Shown here one piece after another: positions 43,050-51,656 of a DNA stretch of 64,000 bases. The notes beneath the pieces are model-generated. The model was not told the DNA's origin. It was given only the letters and a program-made list of their open reading frames with translations, and searched no databases. The position numbers and the translations under genes are program-made. The DNA comes from MWCO01 sp964488865 (GTDB lineage: Bacteria > Myxococcota_A > Polyangia > Polyangiales > Polyangiaceae), in contig CAZAWR010000040.1 in the NCBI GenBank assembly GCA_964488865.1, forward strand, positions 1-64,000, in the 5' to 3' direction. Position 1 is the stretch's first letter. Each line of letters begins with the position of its first letter.

Positions 43050-44717
43050 ATGGTCGCACGAAAGCCCTTGCCCAGCACATGGGCACCTGGATCGCTGATC
43101 CCGGCCACCGTCTATCGCGTCATTCGCCCGATCGGGCAGGGTGGCATGGGAGAGGTGTACGAGGTCGAGCATGACATGCTCGGCACACGCCGCGCATTGA
43201 AGGTGCTCGTGAGGCATTACGCGGGGCGGGAGGACTTGGCCGAGCGGTTGCGGGTCGAGGCGCGCGGGTTGGCGCGTCTCAAGCACCCCAATCTCGTCGA
43301 GGTCTACGACCTGGGAACGGCTGCGGACGGGCGCATCTTCTTCGCCATGGAGCTGCTCGACGGGGTGACGTTGCGGGCGATGCTGCGGGACCGCGGTCGT
43401 CTGAGCGTGCGCACGTCGGTGGAGCTGGTGATGCAGGTGCTGGCCGGGCTGCAAGCGGCGCACACGGCGGGGATTTTGCACCGGGACGTGAAGCCGGAGA
43501 ACGTGTTCGTCTGTCGGGACGGCACGGTGAAGCTGCTGGACTTTGGGGTGGCGAAGGCGATCGACGCGTGGCTGCCTGACCAGCAGATCACGGCGCGAGG
43601 GATGACGGTGGGCACGCCGCGATACATGTCTCCGGAGCAGGCGGAGGGGGGGCCGGTGGATGGCCGGACGGACGTGTACGCAACGGGGCAGGTTCTTTGG
43701 GAGATGCTGGCAGGCAGGCCTGCGTTCGAGGAGACGGACCTGTACGAGTTGGCGCAGGCGAAGTGGAGGGGGGTGACGTTGCTGTCGGACTTGCCTGGGG
43801 TGGAGGCGCCGCCGGCGTTGTGCGCGGCGGTGGACCAAGCCTGCCAGCCTGACCCCAAGAACCGCTTCTCTTCCGCCACGGCGTTCCTGCAAGCGCTTCG
43901 CCTCGCGTTGGTGGAGGCGGATACGCCGTTGACACCAGGGCCTTCGAGTACCCAGGCCTACTTGGTCCACGCTTCGGAAGCTGCGCCGGACCCTACGGCG
44001 GACACGGCGTTCGACCCACGGGGCGGCAGGTCCCCCAACGCGCACGTCTCCGGTGCCGTGGTCAGCGAGTTGACCGAGCGGGTGGAAGCCGTCAATCCCG
44101 TCAACCGTGACGCGCTCACGCAGGCTCATCGGCAGGGGCTCGTCCCGAGAGGGCCGGGCGGAACCGAGGTGTTGCCTGCCATCGCCTCGAGGCAGAAGGT
44201 TGCGCAGCAGCCGGCTCCCTCCACGCCGCCCACGCGCAGCGCCTCCCCTCCAGCGCAGAAGAAGTCCAAGGCCAAGCGCCCTGTCTCGCTCCTCGGCATT
44301 CCCGTGATGAGCTGGTTCGCGGGGGCATCTGCTTTCTTCGTCCCGGTCTTCGTCGCCACGGCGATCGGCTACTGGCAGTTCCGGACGCCGCGGTCGTCGA
44401 CACCTCGCGCCGACACCCTCGTGCCCGTTTCCGCCCCCGAGTTTTCGTCGGAACCTTCTTCGGAACCCGCCGCGAGCGCAGGGGGCGATCCGACAGCCAC
44501 GGACGCTTCCGCGCCCGCAGCCTTGTCTGTACCGGCGATCACGTCGAGCGCGCCCGCGCCGACGGTCACCGCACCGCCACCCGTCGCCACGCCCAGGACA
44601 TCAAGGACCTCGAAGGGGGATTCGACGGCGAAGGCGCCTCCTGCGCCGTCCCCGGCCCCTTCCCCGGCGGTTCCGGCGCCTACTGCTACGAGGAAGATGC
44701 CGGGCTCCGGGTTGTGA
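43050..44717 (+). CDS. membrane-anchored Ser/Thr protein kinase
   Basis: A 555-residue kinase. The catalytic domain (about 20-290) has the loop IGQGGMGEVY, ATP Lys51, HRDVKPEN (144-151), DFGVAK (164-169) and GTPRYMSPEQ, so it should be active. A ~120-residue linker follows, then one membrane helix (about 425-445, FAGASAFFVPVFVATAIGYW) and a Ser/Pro/Ala-rich extracytoplasmic tail. The tail has no PASTA or other sensor motif that I recognise. The start lies 80 bp after the Tyr/Cys repeat gene in the same direction, so both could be read together. The next gene, encoding the MinD-like fusion, follows after 53 bp. Confidence 0.92.
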   Translation: MVARKPLPSTWAPGSLIPATVYRVIRPIGQGGMGEVYEVEHDMLGTRRALKVLVRHYAGREDLAERLRVEARGLARLKHPNLVEVYDLGTAADGRIFFAMELLDGVTLRAMLRDRGRLSVRTSVELVMQVLAGLQAAHTAGILHRDVKPENVFVCRDGTVKLLDFGVAKAIDAWLPDQQITARGMTVGTPRYMSPEQAEGGPVDGRTDVYATGQVLWEMLAGRPAFEETDLYELAQAKWRGVTLLSDLPGVEAPPALCAAVDQACQPDPKNRFSSATAFLQALRLALVEADTPLTPGPSSTQAYLVHASEAAPDPTADTAFDPRGGRSPNAHVSGAVVSELTERVEAVNPVNRDALTQAHRQGLVPRGPGGTEVLPAIASRQKVAQQPAPSTPPTRSASPPAQKKSKAKRPVSLLGIPVMSWFAGASAFFVPVFVATAIGYWQFRTPRSSTPRADTLVPVSAPEFSSEPSSEPAASAGGDPTATDASAPAALSVPAITSSAPAPTVTAPPPVATPRTSRTSKGDSTAKAPPAPSPAPSPAVPAPTATRKMPGSGL

Positions 44718-44770
44718 GCAGCCGGTCATTGCTCCCTCGCCACCCCTTTTGCTAGAGCCAGCCATCCACG

Positions 44771-46327
44771 ATGCGCGAACCCCTCGAACCCTCCACGCGG
44801 AAAGCAGGCGGACCCGAGGTCCGGCATGTCATCACCGTCGGGGGTGGGCGGGGTGGCGTGGGCAAGAGTTTGCTGACGGTGAACCTGGGTGTGTACCTCG
44901 CCCAGTTGGGCCGCGAGGTACTGATCGTGGACGCCGACCTATCGGGGTCGAGCTTGCACATCCAGCTCGGACTGGACCGCCCCCCCATGGCGGACCGGGA
45001 TGCGGTCGAGCACCTTTCGGTCGAGCCCGTCACCACCTCCGTGCCGGGCTTGCGCATGCTGCCGTCGCCCTACGACCCGACGGCTTCCTCGCCGTTCCGA
45101 CCAGGTCGCAAGGCGCGGTGGGTCAGCCGGCTCCGGGCATTGCCGGCCGACTATGTGTTGCTGCACCTGGGCGCGGGGACCTCGCCGGCCACGCTCGACC
45201 TGTTTTTGGCGTCGGACGTGGGACTTTGCGTGACGGTGCCGGACCCCGCCGCGGTCGAGTCCACCTACCGGTTCCTTCGGTCCTTGTACCTGCGACGCCT
45301 TCGCAAGGTCCTGATGAAGGAGAGGTTCAAGCTGCGCCTCGTGGAGCGGGCAATGCAATCGCTCGAGCCCTTGCCCTCGCCTCTGGCTGTGATCGAGGCC
45401 ATCGGGCGGCACGACAAGGCCTTGGCCGACATCGCGGCCCTCGAGCTGCAACGCGTCCGCGCTCGTCTGGTGGTCAACCAGACTCGCCTGCGCACCGATG
45501 TCGAGCTGGGTCCGACCATGCAGGCGATGGTGCACCGGTACCTCGGGCTCACGCTCGACTATCTCGGACACATCGAGCAGGACGATCAGGCTTGGCTGAC
45601 CGCACGCCGGCGCCGTCCCTTGTTGGTGGACAGCCCCACCGCGAAGAGTGCTCGCAACCTGGAGCGGATCGTCCGGCGTGTGGCTGCGGTCGCCTCGTCC
45701 CTCGAGCAGCGCCTGCCTGAGCCGGCGTCGTCCCCGGGCCAGCGGGCCACGCTCTACGAGGTCCTCGGGGTCCCGCGCGGTGCTTCCGACGAGGAGGTGC
45801 GTCGTGCGTACAAGCGACAGCGCGAGCTCTTCACCTTTGGCAGCTTGCCGCTGGTGTCGCTCTTGGACGACGCGCAGGTCCGAGCGGAGCTGGGGCGTAT
45901 TCAGGAGGCCTACGACACGATCCTCGACCCAGTGCGACGTCGTTCGTACAACCTGTCGACGTTTCCGGAGACGGACGAGGAGGAGGCGCCGAGGCCATCG
46001 CGCCTTCCTGTCTCGCAGGAACAGCTCATGCTGCAGGCCGAACTTTCCCGGGAAGTGCATGCGGAGACGGAGTTCACGGGGGAGTTGCTTCGCAAGGTGC
46101 GCGAGTCCCAGGGGGTGGGTCTGGAGGAGATCGCGAGCCGCACGAAGATCACGCTCGGGCACCTCAGCGCGCTCGAGGAAGAGCGCTACGACGAGCTTCC
46201 CGCGCACGTGTACGTGAGGGGGTTCGTGCAGCAGCTTGCCAGGCATCTGAAGCTGGATTCCTCCCAGGTTGCGAAGACGTACTTGCGTCGGATGCGTGAG
46301 ACGCTGGCGGCGCGTGGGCAGCGGTGA
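44771..46327 (+). CDS. MinD/ParA-like ATPase fused to J-like and RodZ-type HTH domains
   Basis: A 518-residue three-part fusion. Residues 15-290 form a MinD/ParA-like ATPase with P-loop GGGRGGVGKS (24-33); the signature Lys of the deviant Walker A (KGGxGK) is Arg27. VLIVDADLSGSSLHIQLG follows. Residues about 328-395 resemble a J domain (TLYEVLGVPRGASDEEVRRAYK ... IQEAYDTILDPVRRRSYN) but the HPD tripeptide is missing, replaced around FTFGSLP. Residues about 436-505 match the RodZ/HTH_25 helix-turn-helix (VGLEEIASRTKITLGHLSALEEERY, VYVRGFVQQLARHLKLD). The ATPase plus RodZ-like DNA-binding end suggests a role in cell polarity or regulation. The GTG of the next gene overlaps its stop (GTGA). Confidence 0.88.
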   Translation: MREPLEPSTRKAGGPEVRHVITVGGGRGGVGKSLLTVNLGVYLAQLGREVLIVDADLSGSSLHIQLGLDRPPMADRDAVEHLSVEPVTTSVPGLRMLPSPYDPTASSPFRPGRKARWVSRLRALPADYVLLHLGAGTSPATLDLFLASDVGLCVTVPDPAAVESTYRFLRSLYLRRLRKVLMKERFKLRLVERAMQSLEPLPSPLAVIEAIGRHDKALADIAALELQRVRARLVVNQTRLRTDVELGPTMQAMVHRYLGLTLDYLGHIEQDDQAWLTARRRRPLLVDSPTAKSARNLERIVRRVAAVASSLEQRLPEPASSPGQRATLYEVLGVPRGASDEEVRRAYKRQRELFTFGSLPLVSLLDDAQVRAELGRIQEAYDTILDPVRRRSYNLSTFPETDEEEAPRPSRLPVSQEQLMLQAELSREVHAETEFTGELLRKVRESQGVGLEEIASRTKITLGHLSALEEERYDELPAHVYVRGFVQQLARHLKLDSSQVAKTYLRRMRETLAARGQR

Positions 46328-47715
46328 CGATGGACGCCGGGCGGGGTGGCTGGCACAGGACGCTCGTACTGGGGTTGTTGTCCCTGTTGCCCCGTCTGTA
46401 CGTGGCGCTGGCGTGGTCCCGGGAGCCGGTGTGGGACGGCCATTACTACGACTTCGGGGCGCGTCGCATCGCCCAGGGGCTGGGCTATTCCGACGATGTC
46501 GTGGTTCATGGGGCTTCGATCTGGCACCCATGGTGTCACTATCCCGTTGGGTATAGTGGGTTCCTGGGCGGAATCTACGCCATCTTAGGAGATGGCCAGC
46601 ATGTAGCTCCTGTTGCGAATGCCGTGGTCGGGTCGATCCTCGTGATGCTGACGCACCGAATCGGGATGCACTGGCTCTCACCGGGCAGGGCGCTCGTGGC
46701 GGCAGTGCTGTGCGGGTTGAACCTGGAGCTCGTGTTCTACAGCCCTTTGGTGATGACCGAGATCCTTGCGACGGCGCTGCCGCTCGCTGCGATCTGGGTT
46801 GCTCTTGCGTGGCGTGGCTCGCTGGCCGGTGGTGCGGTGGCGGGGGGTGTGCTGGGGCTGGGCACGCTGGTGCAGCCGCAGACCATCTTGCTGGCGCCTG
46901 TGCTCGGATGGGCGGTGGCGTCAGGTCGGATGTGGTCCCGGAGGCGCGCGTTCACTGCCGTGATCGCCACGGTGGCCGCGCTCGCGGTGGTAGCGCCGTG
47001 GACGCTGCGCAACTGTCGCGTGATGGATGGGTGCGCTTTCGTGTCGACCAACGGCGGCTGGAACCTCGCCATCGGGTCTTTTCCCCGTGCGACGGGACGG
47101 TTCGAGACGCTGCGGTCGTCGGACGGTTGTTCGGCGGTGACGGGGCAGGTCCAACAGGACCGATGCTGGGCATCGCTTGGCGTGGGGTGGATCCGGGAGG
47201 ACTTCCGACGTTGGGTCGGGCTGGCGCCCGTCAAGTTGGGGCAGTGCTTCGATCACGCGTCGTTCCCGGTGGAGTACCTGGGGCAGGCGGACCCGGGTGC
47301 GTGGCCCGAGACGGTACGGCAGCGGTGGCGGGAATGGCTCACGACGATGCACCGCCTGCTGCTGAGCGTGGCGGCGTTCGGCTTCGTGGCCTTTCGTGTG
47401 CGTGACGTGCGTGGGCTCGCGGTGGAGACGGCGCTGCGGGCGCTGGTCGCAGGGCTCGTGGCGCACGCGTGGTTCGCGGACATCCCGGTGTTCTGGCCGC
47501 TCGCCTTGTGCATCGTGTTCACGGGGTTGCTTCCACGCCGGTCGGCGCCTCTGCTCGGGCCGGTGGGCTTTTTGCTCGCCGCGTCGTTTGCCCTGTTTGT
47601 TTTGACGCACGTGGCGTTCTTCGGGGAGGACCGGTACCACGTTCGGCTGATCCCGATGATGTGTTTGCTCGTGGCGGCGGGGATGAGGCCCTCGCGATCG
47701 GATGGGCCGGGTTGA
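46324..47715 (+). CDS. GT-C-fold membrane glycosyltransferase-like protein
   Basis: A 463-residue protein with about 10-11 membrane helices, starting at a GTG that overlaps the preceding stop. It shows the GT-C (ArnT/PMT) pattern: an N-terminal helix followed by a first loop WSREPVWDGHYYDFGARRIAQGLGY, carrying Asp/Glu and the typical YxxxxxxIAxG look of polyprenyl-phosphate sugar transferases. Later loops contain TNGGWNLAIGSFPRATGR and QVQQDRCWASLG. Substrate and acceptor are unknown. Its pairing with the MinD/RodZ-HTH fusion suggests an envelope or polar role. Its stop codon lies in the first bases of the composite repeat at 47712. Confidence 0.8.
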   Translation: MTMDAGRGGWHRTLVLGLLSLLPRLYVALAWSREPVWDGHYYDFGARRIAQGLGYSDDVVVHGASIWHPWCHYPVGYSGFLGGIYAILGDGQHVAPVANAVVGSILVMLTHRIGMHWLSPGRALVAAVLCGLNLELVFYSPLVMTEILATALPLAAIWVALAWRGSLAGGAVAGGVLGLGTLVQPQTILLAPVLGWAVASGRMWSRRRAFTAVIATVAALAVVAPWTLRNCRVMDGCAFVSTNGGWNLAIGSFPRATGRFETLRSSDGCSAVTGQVQQDRCWASLGVGWIREDFRRWVGLAPVKLGQCFDHASFPVEYLGQADPGAWPETVRQRWREWLTTMHRLLLSVAAFGFVAFRVRDVRGLAVETALRALVAGLVAHAWFADIPVFWPLALCIVFTGLLPRRSAPLLGPVGFLLAASFALFVLTHVAFFGEDRYHVRLIPMMCLLVAAGMRPSRSDGPG

Positions 47716-47877
47716 GGCCCGGCTACGACGATGGACGGATGAGCCACATCAACTAGGAATTAGGAACAGGAATGCGAATTCGAACCAGGAATGGCCTGAG
47801 GGTGACTCGCAGGACCTACCTCCGCACCAACCCCCTCTCCTTCTGTGCCTTCTGCGTCCTCTGTGGTTTTCTCGACT
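47712..47877. repeat. ~165-bp composite dispersed repeat, copy A
   Basis: The left part (ttgaggcccggctacgacga then tggacggatga..acatcaactagga) and the right part (cttctgtgccttctgcgtcc tctgtggtttt) both recur in the same order at 56288-56456, with a less conserved ggaac-rich middle. It sits between the convergent GT-C and acyltransferase genes and overlaps both: the stop codon of the first and the C-terminal codons of the second. Confidence 0.8.
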
Positions 47878-48721
47878 CGGGCTCGACACGAGGGCCCTGG
47901 CGCTGCGACCGTCTCTCGACGAGCGCGTCTAGGGATCGTTGCATGGTGTGCAGGACATGGTCGGCGCATCGTCGGACGTAGGCTTCGTCTTTCGCGGCGT
48001 CGGGGCCGGTGGGGTCCAGGTGGATGGCGGGGAGGACTTCGACGAGGATGCGCGAGGGGAAGGGCAGAAAGAGCAGGGGAGGACCGAAGGTCAGGCCCCA
48101 GGGCAACGAGAGCACGAGCGGCCAGGCCTTGATGCGCAGGTGCTTGTCGATGCCGAGCCACCGGGCGGTGCGTTTGCCCTCGTTGAGCACGCGGAACACG
48201 GCGTGGGCACCGGCGGCGACGACGGGCAGAAGGGGGACGCTTTCGCGCAGGGCGAGGCGTACGAAGCCCGTCCGGTCTCCGAAGACGATGCGGTTCCGCA
48301 TGCGGAACGGGCGCATGGCGTCGAGGTCGCTGCCCGGGTAGACGATGACCTTGTGGCCGCGTTGAAAGAGGCGTCGTGCGGTGTCGTGGCCCGCGCGGAC
48401 GGCGCCGAGGGGGACGAGGAGGTGGTTGATGCCAGGCAGGCTGATGGCCCACTCGTGGCCGAGGCCGTAGGGGACCTCTCGTGTGCCGAAGCGCTGGAAG
48501 ACGGCGTGGGCGAGGATGTAGGCCTCGGGGTTCATGGTGCCGGCGTTGTGATTGCCGACGAACAAGGCGGGGCCGGGCAGGACGTTCTCGAGGCCCGTGA
48601 CTTCGGCCCGGAAGTAGCGGGAGACGGGTCCTCCGAGCCAGCGGTCCGCCAGGGCGACTCGCTCGTCGCTGCGGTTGTCGATGGAATCGATGTCGTAGGG
48701 CGAGAGGAGCTTGTTGATCAT
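47816..48721 (-). CDS. PlsC-like glycerolipid acyltransferase with repeat-derived tail
   Basis: A 301-residue LPLAT-family protein. The acyltransferase pattern is clear, but motif I reads FVGNHNAGTMNPEAY where Asp normally follows His by five residues (Hx4D), here Met/Asn. Later motifs VYPGSDLDAMRPF and GFVRLALRESVPLLPVVAAGAH match the family glycerol-phosphate and substrate strands. This resembles the DGAT/hemolysin-type branch rather than true PlsC. The ATG at 48721 begins INKLLSPYD. The last ~25 residues (VEPESRKPQRTQKAQKERG) are encoded by the complementary strand of the dispersed repeat, so the tail is probably not part of the ancestral protein. It is divergent from the LysM gene. Confidence 0.82.
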   Translation of the reverse strand: MINKLLSPYDIDSIDNRSDERVALADRWLGGPVSRYFRAEVTGLENVLPGPALFVGNHNAGTMNPEAYILAHAVFQRFGTREVPYGLGHEWAISLPGINHLLVPLGAVRAGHDTARRLFQRGHKVIVYPGSDLDAMRPFRMRNRIVFGDRTGFVRLALRESVPLLPVVAAGAHAVFRVLNEGKRTARWLGIDKHLRIKAWPLVLSLPWGLTFGPPLLFLPFPSRILVEVLPAIHLDPTGPDAAKDEAYVRRCADHVLHTMQRSLDALVERRSQRQGPRVEPESRKPQRTQKAQKERGLVRR

Positions 48722-48789
48722 GGTGCAGGGCGGACAGGTCTGCGCAGCGCGTGCCATGGACCCGGATCGAGACTACGATCGCACCCGTG

Positions 48790-49701
48790 ATGCGAACAAG
48801 AGGACGATGGGTGGCGATGGCGCTGGGGGTCGCGGTGGCGACGGCATCCTCGGACGGGCGCGCGTTCACGCACGTGGTGGTGCAGGGGGAGACGCTGGCA
48901 GGGATCGCGGAGCGCTACTACGGGAGGATTCACTACGAGCGAATCCTGGTGCATGCGAACGCGCTCGACGCGTGCGGAGGGTTCCCGGTGGTGGCGGGAA
49001 TGCGTCTGGAGATCCCTGCGGTTTCGCACCATCGTGTGCAGTCGGGGGAGACGTGGCAGACGCTGGCGCGGGACCACCTGGGGGACCCGCGGCGAGGGGA
49101 GGTGCTGGCGAAGGCGAACAAGGCGAAGGCGTGGGTTCCGCCGGCCGACGGGGCGGACATCGTCGTGCCGTACAACCTTCGCTTCATCGTGCAGCAGAGG
49201 GAGACGGCCCCCTCGATTTCCAAGCGGTTCTTCGCGGACCAGGAGAGCGCGTGGATGCTGGACCGGTACAACGGGATCGACGGCAAGGCCTTGCAGCGCG
49301 GCGACGTGGTGCTGGTTCCGTTGACGGACTTGCCCTTGACGGAGGAGGGCAGGAGGGTGGCGCGGGCATCGGAGGCGATGGTGCGTACGGAGGGCGGGGG
49401 GGCGGCGCGGGAGGCGCAGCGTGCGGTGGCGGCGGAGTTGCCGCAGCTTCTCGCGGAGCTTCGGGGAGGTCACTACCTCGCGGCGTCGGTTCGCGGGAGC
49501 CGCTTGCTGGCGCTGGGCGAGCTGACCGTCCCGCAGGTAGCGGACATTCACCGTGTGCTGACCGAAGCGTACGTGGCGCTCGACGCGGTCGGCTTGGCGG
49601 CGGCCTCTTGCCAGAAGTGGCTGGAGGCGGACCCCACCGTGCAGCTCGAGGAGACCGGCACGAGCCCGAAGATCCTCGCGGCGTGTGGGAAGGGGGAGTG
49701 A
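48790..49701 (+). CDS. exported LysM-domain protein
   Basis: A 303-residue secreted protein. After a signal peptide (RWVAMALGVAVATASS) it has LysM-like modules that bind peptidoglycan glycans: VVVQGETLAGIAERYYG...ILVHANAL and VQSGETWQTLARDHLGDPR...VLAKANKAK. A third, less regular unit lies near FIVQQRETAPSISKRFF. The C-terminal third is helical with no domain I recognise, and has a final Cys pair (ASCQKW, AACGKG). It probably acts at the cell wall as a binding or scaffolding protein; no hydrolase motif is present. The start at 48790 is chosen because it leads into the signal peptide; an ATG at 48751 is in frame. Confidence 0.83.
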   Translation: MRTRGRWVAMALGVAVATASSDGRAFTHVVVQGETLAGIAERYYGRIHYERILVHANALDACGGFPVVAGMRLEIPAVSHHRVQSGETWQTLARDHLGDPRRGEVLAKANKAKAWVPPADGADIVVPYNLRFIVQQRETAPSISKRFFADQESAWMLDRYNGIDGKALQRGDVVLVPLTDLPLTEEGRRVARASEAMVRTEGGGAAREAQRAVAAELPQLLAELRGGHYLAASVRGSRLLALGELTVPQVADIHRVLTEAYVALDAVGLAAASCQKWLEADPTVQLEETGTSPKILAACGKGE

Positions 49702-49744
49702 GCGGCAGGCGTAGCCGGACCTTGACCCGGGCACGCAGCACCAG

Positions 49745-51601
49745 TTACCGGCGCGGTGCCCCCTGGCGTCCCTTGCGACTGACAACCAGAGGCTCTCGGC
49801 CTCCCAACCCCCGCAGCGCCTTGCACACGACCTCGTCCGCGCAAGGACCGACCTCCCCTCCGTGCGGGGGCCACGGCACCGATCGGATCAGACTGGCCGT
49901 GCGCACGTCCGGACCTTTCCAGGGGACCATCGCGTTCGGCAGCGTGTCCTCCCGCTCGATCGCCTCCCCCAGATCCAGCAGCAGATCCGGCTGCAACCCC
50001 ACCTTCTGCACCGGTCTGCCATCGGGCAGGGCGTACACGAGCGTGCTCAACCGCAGCACACCCATCCCCGCCTCGTCGTCCAGGTACTCCTGCGCACAGC
50101 CCTTGCCGAACGTCCGCGCTCCCACCACCACGCCTCGATCGTAGGCCGCAATGGCCCCAGCGATCATCTCCGCCGCGCTCGCCGTGTCGGGATCCACGAG
50201 CACGGCCACCGGTCCGGACCACACGTCCGTCGGCGCGGGGACCGGAGCCTGTTCGATCTCCACGGCCCCGTTGCGCCTGCGCATGGGGAACAGGTTGGCG
50301 CCGGGCAGGAACGGGGACAGCGCTTCCTTCGCTCCCTCGATCGAGCCGCCGCCGTTGCCGCGAAGGTCGAGCACCACGCCCTCGGGTTCCCCGTCAAGTC
50401 GCACTTCCGCCAGCGCGCTCGCCAGCTCCGTGCCCAGATCGTCCGGTACGTCCAGCATGGCCACCACGGCCACGCGACCCCGACGGTACCGCACCGTGCT
50501 CACGCGGAGGGAGGCGTAGGCAGCATCGGGAACCCATGACGGCGCGGGCGGGTCCACGCGCACCTGCACGGGCCAGGGCATGCCGCGACGAAGCAGCAAG
50601 ACCTGCCGAGAGGGGTACAGGTCGTTCGGGTCCAGAATGCCCAGTTGCTCGACTTGCTCGACGCTCAACCCCGCCGTGGGTACCCCATCGATGGACAGCA
50701 CCACATCGTCGGTTTCCAGCGGAGCGACGGCGTTCTCGTCGACACGAACGCCTGCCGCGGTGCGGGTCATGTTTCCCCAGAGGTGACGGCGTCCGGAGGC
50801 TTCGAGCTCCACCTCGTAGAGCGAGGTCTCTTCGTCGAAGGGGGCCCATGCGCCGTGGGCGTCGATGAGCAGGACGTAGGAGCGCAAGGCGGCGGCGAGG
50901 ACGGCGTTACCCCAGGCGTCGGAGGAGAGGGCGGGGAACATGCGTTTGCGGATCGCGCCGTGGATCTCCTTGGCCATGGGACCGATGGGCTGGAGCGAGG
51001 CGGAGCGAAGGCCCAGGTCGTTGGCGAGGGTGAGGGCGGGGACCTGAATGGGGCCGTCTTCGAACAGGGCGGTGCCTGCAACGGAGAGCGGGTCTTGCTG
51101 GGAAGGCGCGGTCCGATAGCTCCGGTCGAAGGCCTCTCGCAGAGCGTTCACCCAGGTCGCGAGCTCACGCCCCACGGCGCCCGCCGCTTGGCACCCGCGG
51201 GGGTCGTTGGGATCGAGCAAGCTGGCAAGCAGGGCGGGGGCGTTGCGTTCGAGCACGGTTCCGACGGGCGAGTCGGGGGCAGCGGACCAGAGCCCGTGGG
51301 GATCGAGCCAGTCCGCGGTGCCGGCCGCAAGCTGGTGGGCGTCGACGCGGGGAGGGGGTTGGGCGAGGTTGGTGCGGGCCTGGGCGGCGACGGCTCTTGC
51401 CTGGAGGCAGGTCAGCTGCACGGGGTGATCGGAGGGAGGGGGCAGCGTGCGTGCGACGCAGGCGTGCGAGGCGGAAGCCGAAGGGGGCTCGCTGGTTTGC
51501 GGGGCTAGGTTGGGGCGGGGCGGCTCCCGGGAGACGGAGTAGGCAACGACGCCCAGGGCGAAGGCTGGGAGGGTCCAGGCGAGGCGAAACCGTGCGCGCA
51601 T
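49745..51601 (-). CDS. S41-family periplasmic C-terminal processing protease
   Basis: A 618-residue protein with an N-terminal signal anchor (WTLPAFALGVVAYSVS). The extended N-terminal region contains a few Cys. A PDZ-like region follows near residues 255-330 (AAGVRVDENAVAPL, SIDGVPTAGLSVEQVEQLG). The S41 domain has VVLDLRGNGGGS, the catalytic Ser in DTASAAEMIAGAI near residue 472, and the general-base Lys in ARTFGKGCAQ near 498. The Ser/Lys dyad is intact. Such enzymes degrade or trim periplasmic proteins. It lies 55 bp downstream of the RpoH-like sigma gene in the same direction, so stress-linked expression is plausible. Confidence 0.88.
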   Translation of the reverse strand: MRARFRLAWTLPAFALGVVAYSVSREPPRPNLAPQTSEPPSASASHACVARTLPPPSDHPVQLTCLQARAVAAQARTNLAQPPPRVDAHQLAAGTADWLDPHGLWSAAPDSPVGTVLERNAPALLASLLDPNDPRGCQAAGAVGRELATWVNALREAFDRSYRTAPSQQDPLSVAGTALFEDGPIQVPALTLANDLGLRSASLQPIGPMAKEIHGAIRKRMFPALSSDAWGNAVLAAALRSYVLLIDAHGAWAPFDEETSLYEVELEASGRRHLWGNMTRTAAGVRVDENAVAPLETDDVVLSIDGVPTAGLSVEQVEQLGILDPNDLYPSRQVLLLRRGMPWPVQVRVDPPAPSWVPDAAYASLRVSTVRYRRGRVAVVAMLDVPDDLGTELASALAEVRLDGEPEGVVLDLRGNGGGSIEGAKEALSPFLPGANLFPMRRRNGAVEIEQAPVPAPTDVWSGPVAVLVDPDTASAAEMIAGAIAAYDRGVVVGARTFGKGCAQEYLDDEAGMGVLRLSTLVYALPDGRPVQKVGLQPDLLLDLGEAIEREDTLPNAMVPWKGPDVRTASLIRSVPWPPHGGEVGPCADEVVCKALRGLGGREPLVVSRKGRQGAPRR

Positions 51602-51656
51602 AGGGCGAACGAAACCTTAGCACCCGGGGGCAGAGGACCGAGAGTTTGCGGAGAAG

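Noticed and set aside
43050..44717. PASTA sensor domains on the kinase
   Set aside because: The extracytoplasmic tail is Ser/Pro/Ala-rich with no PASTA pattern.
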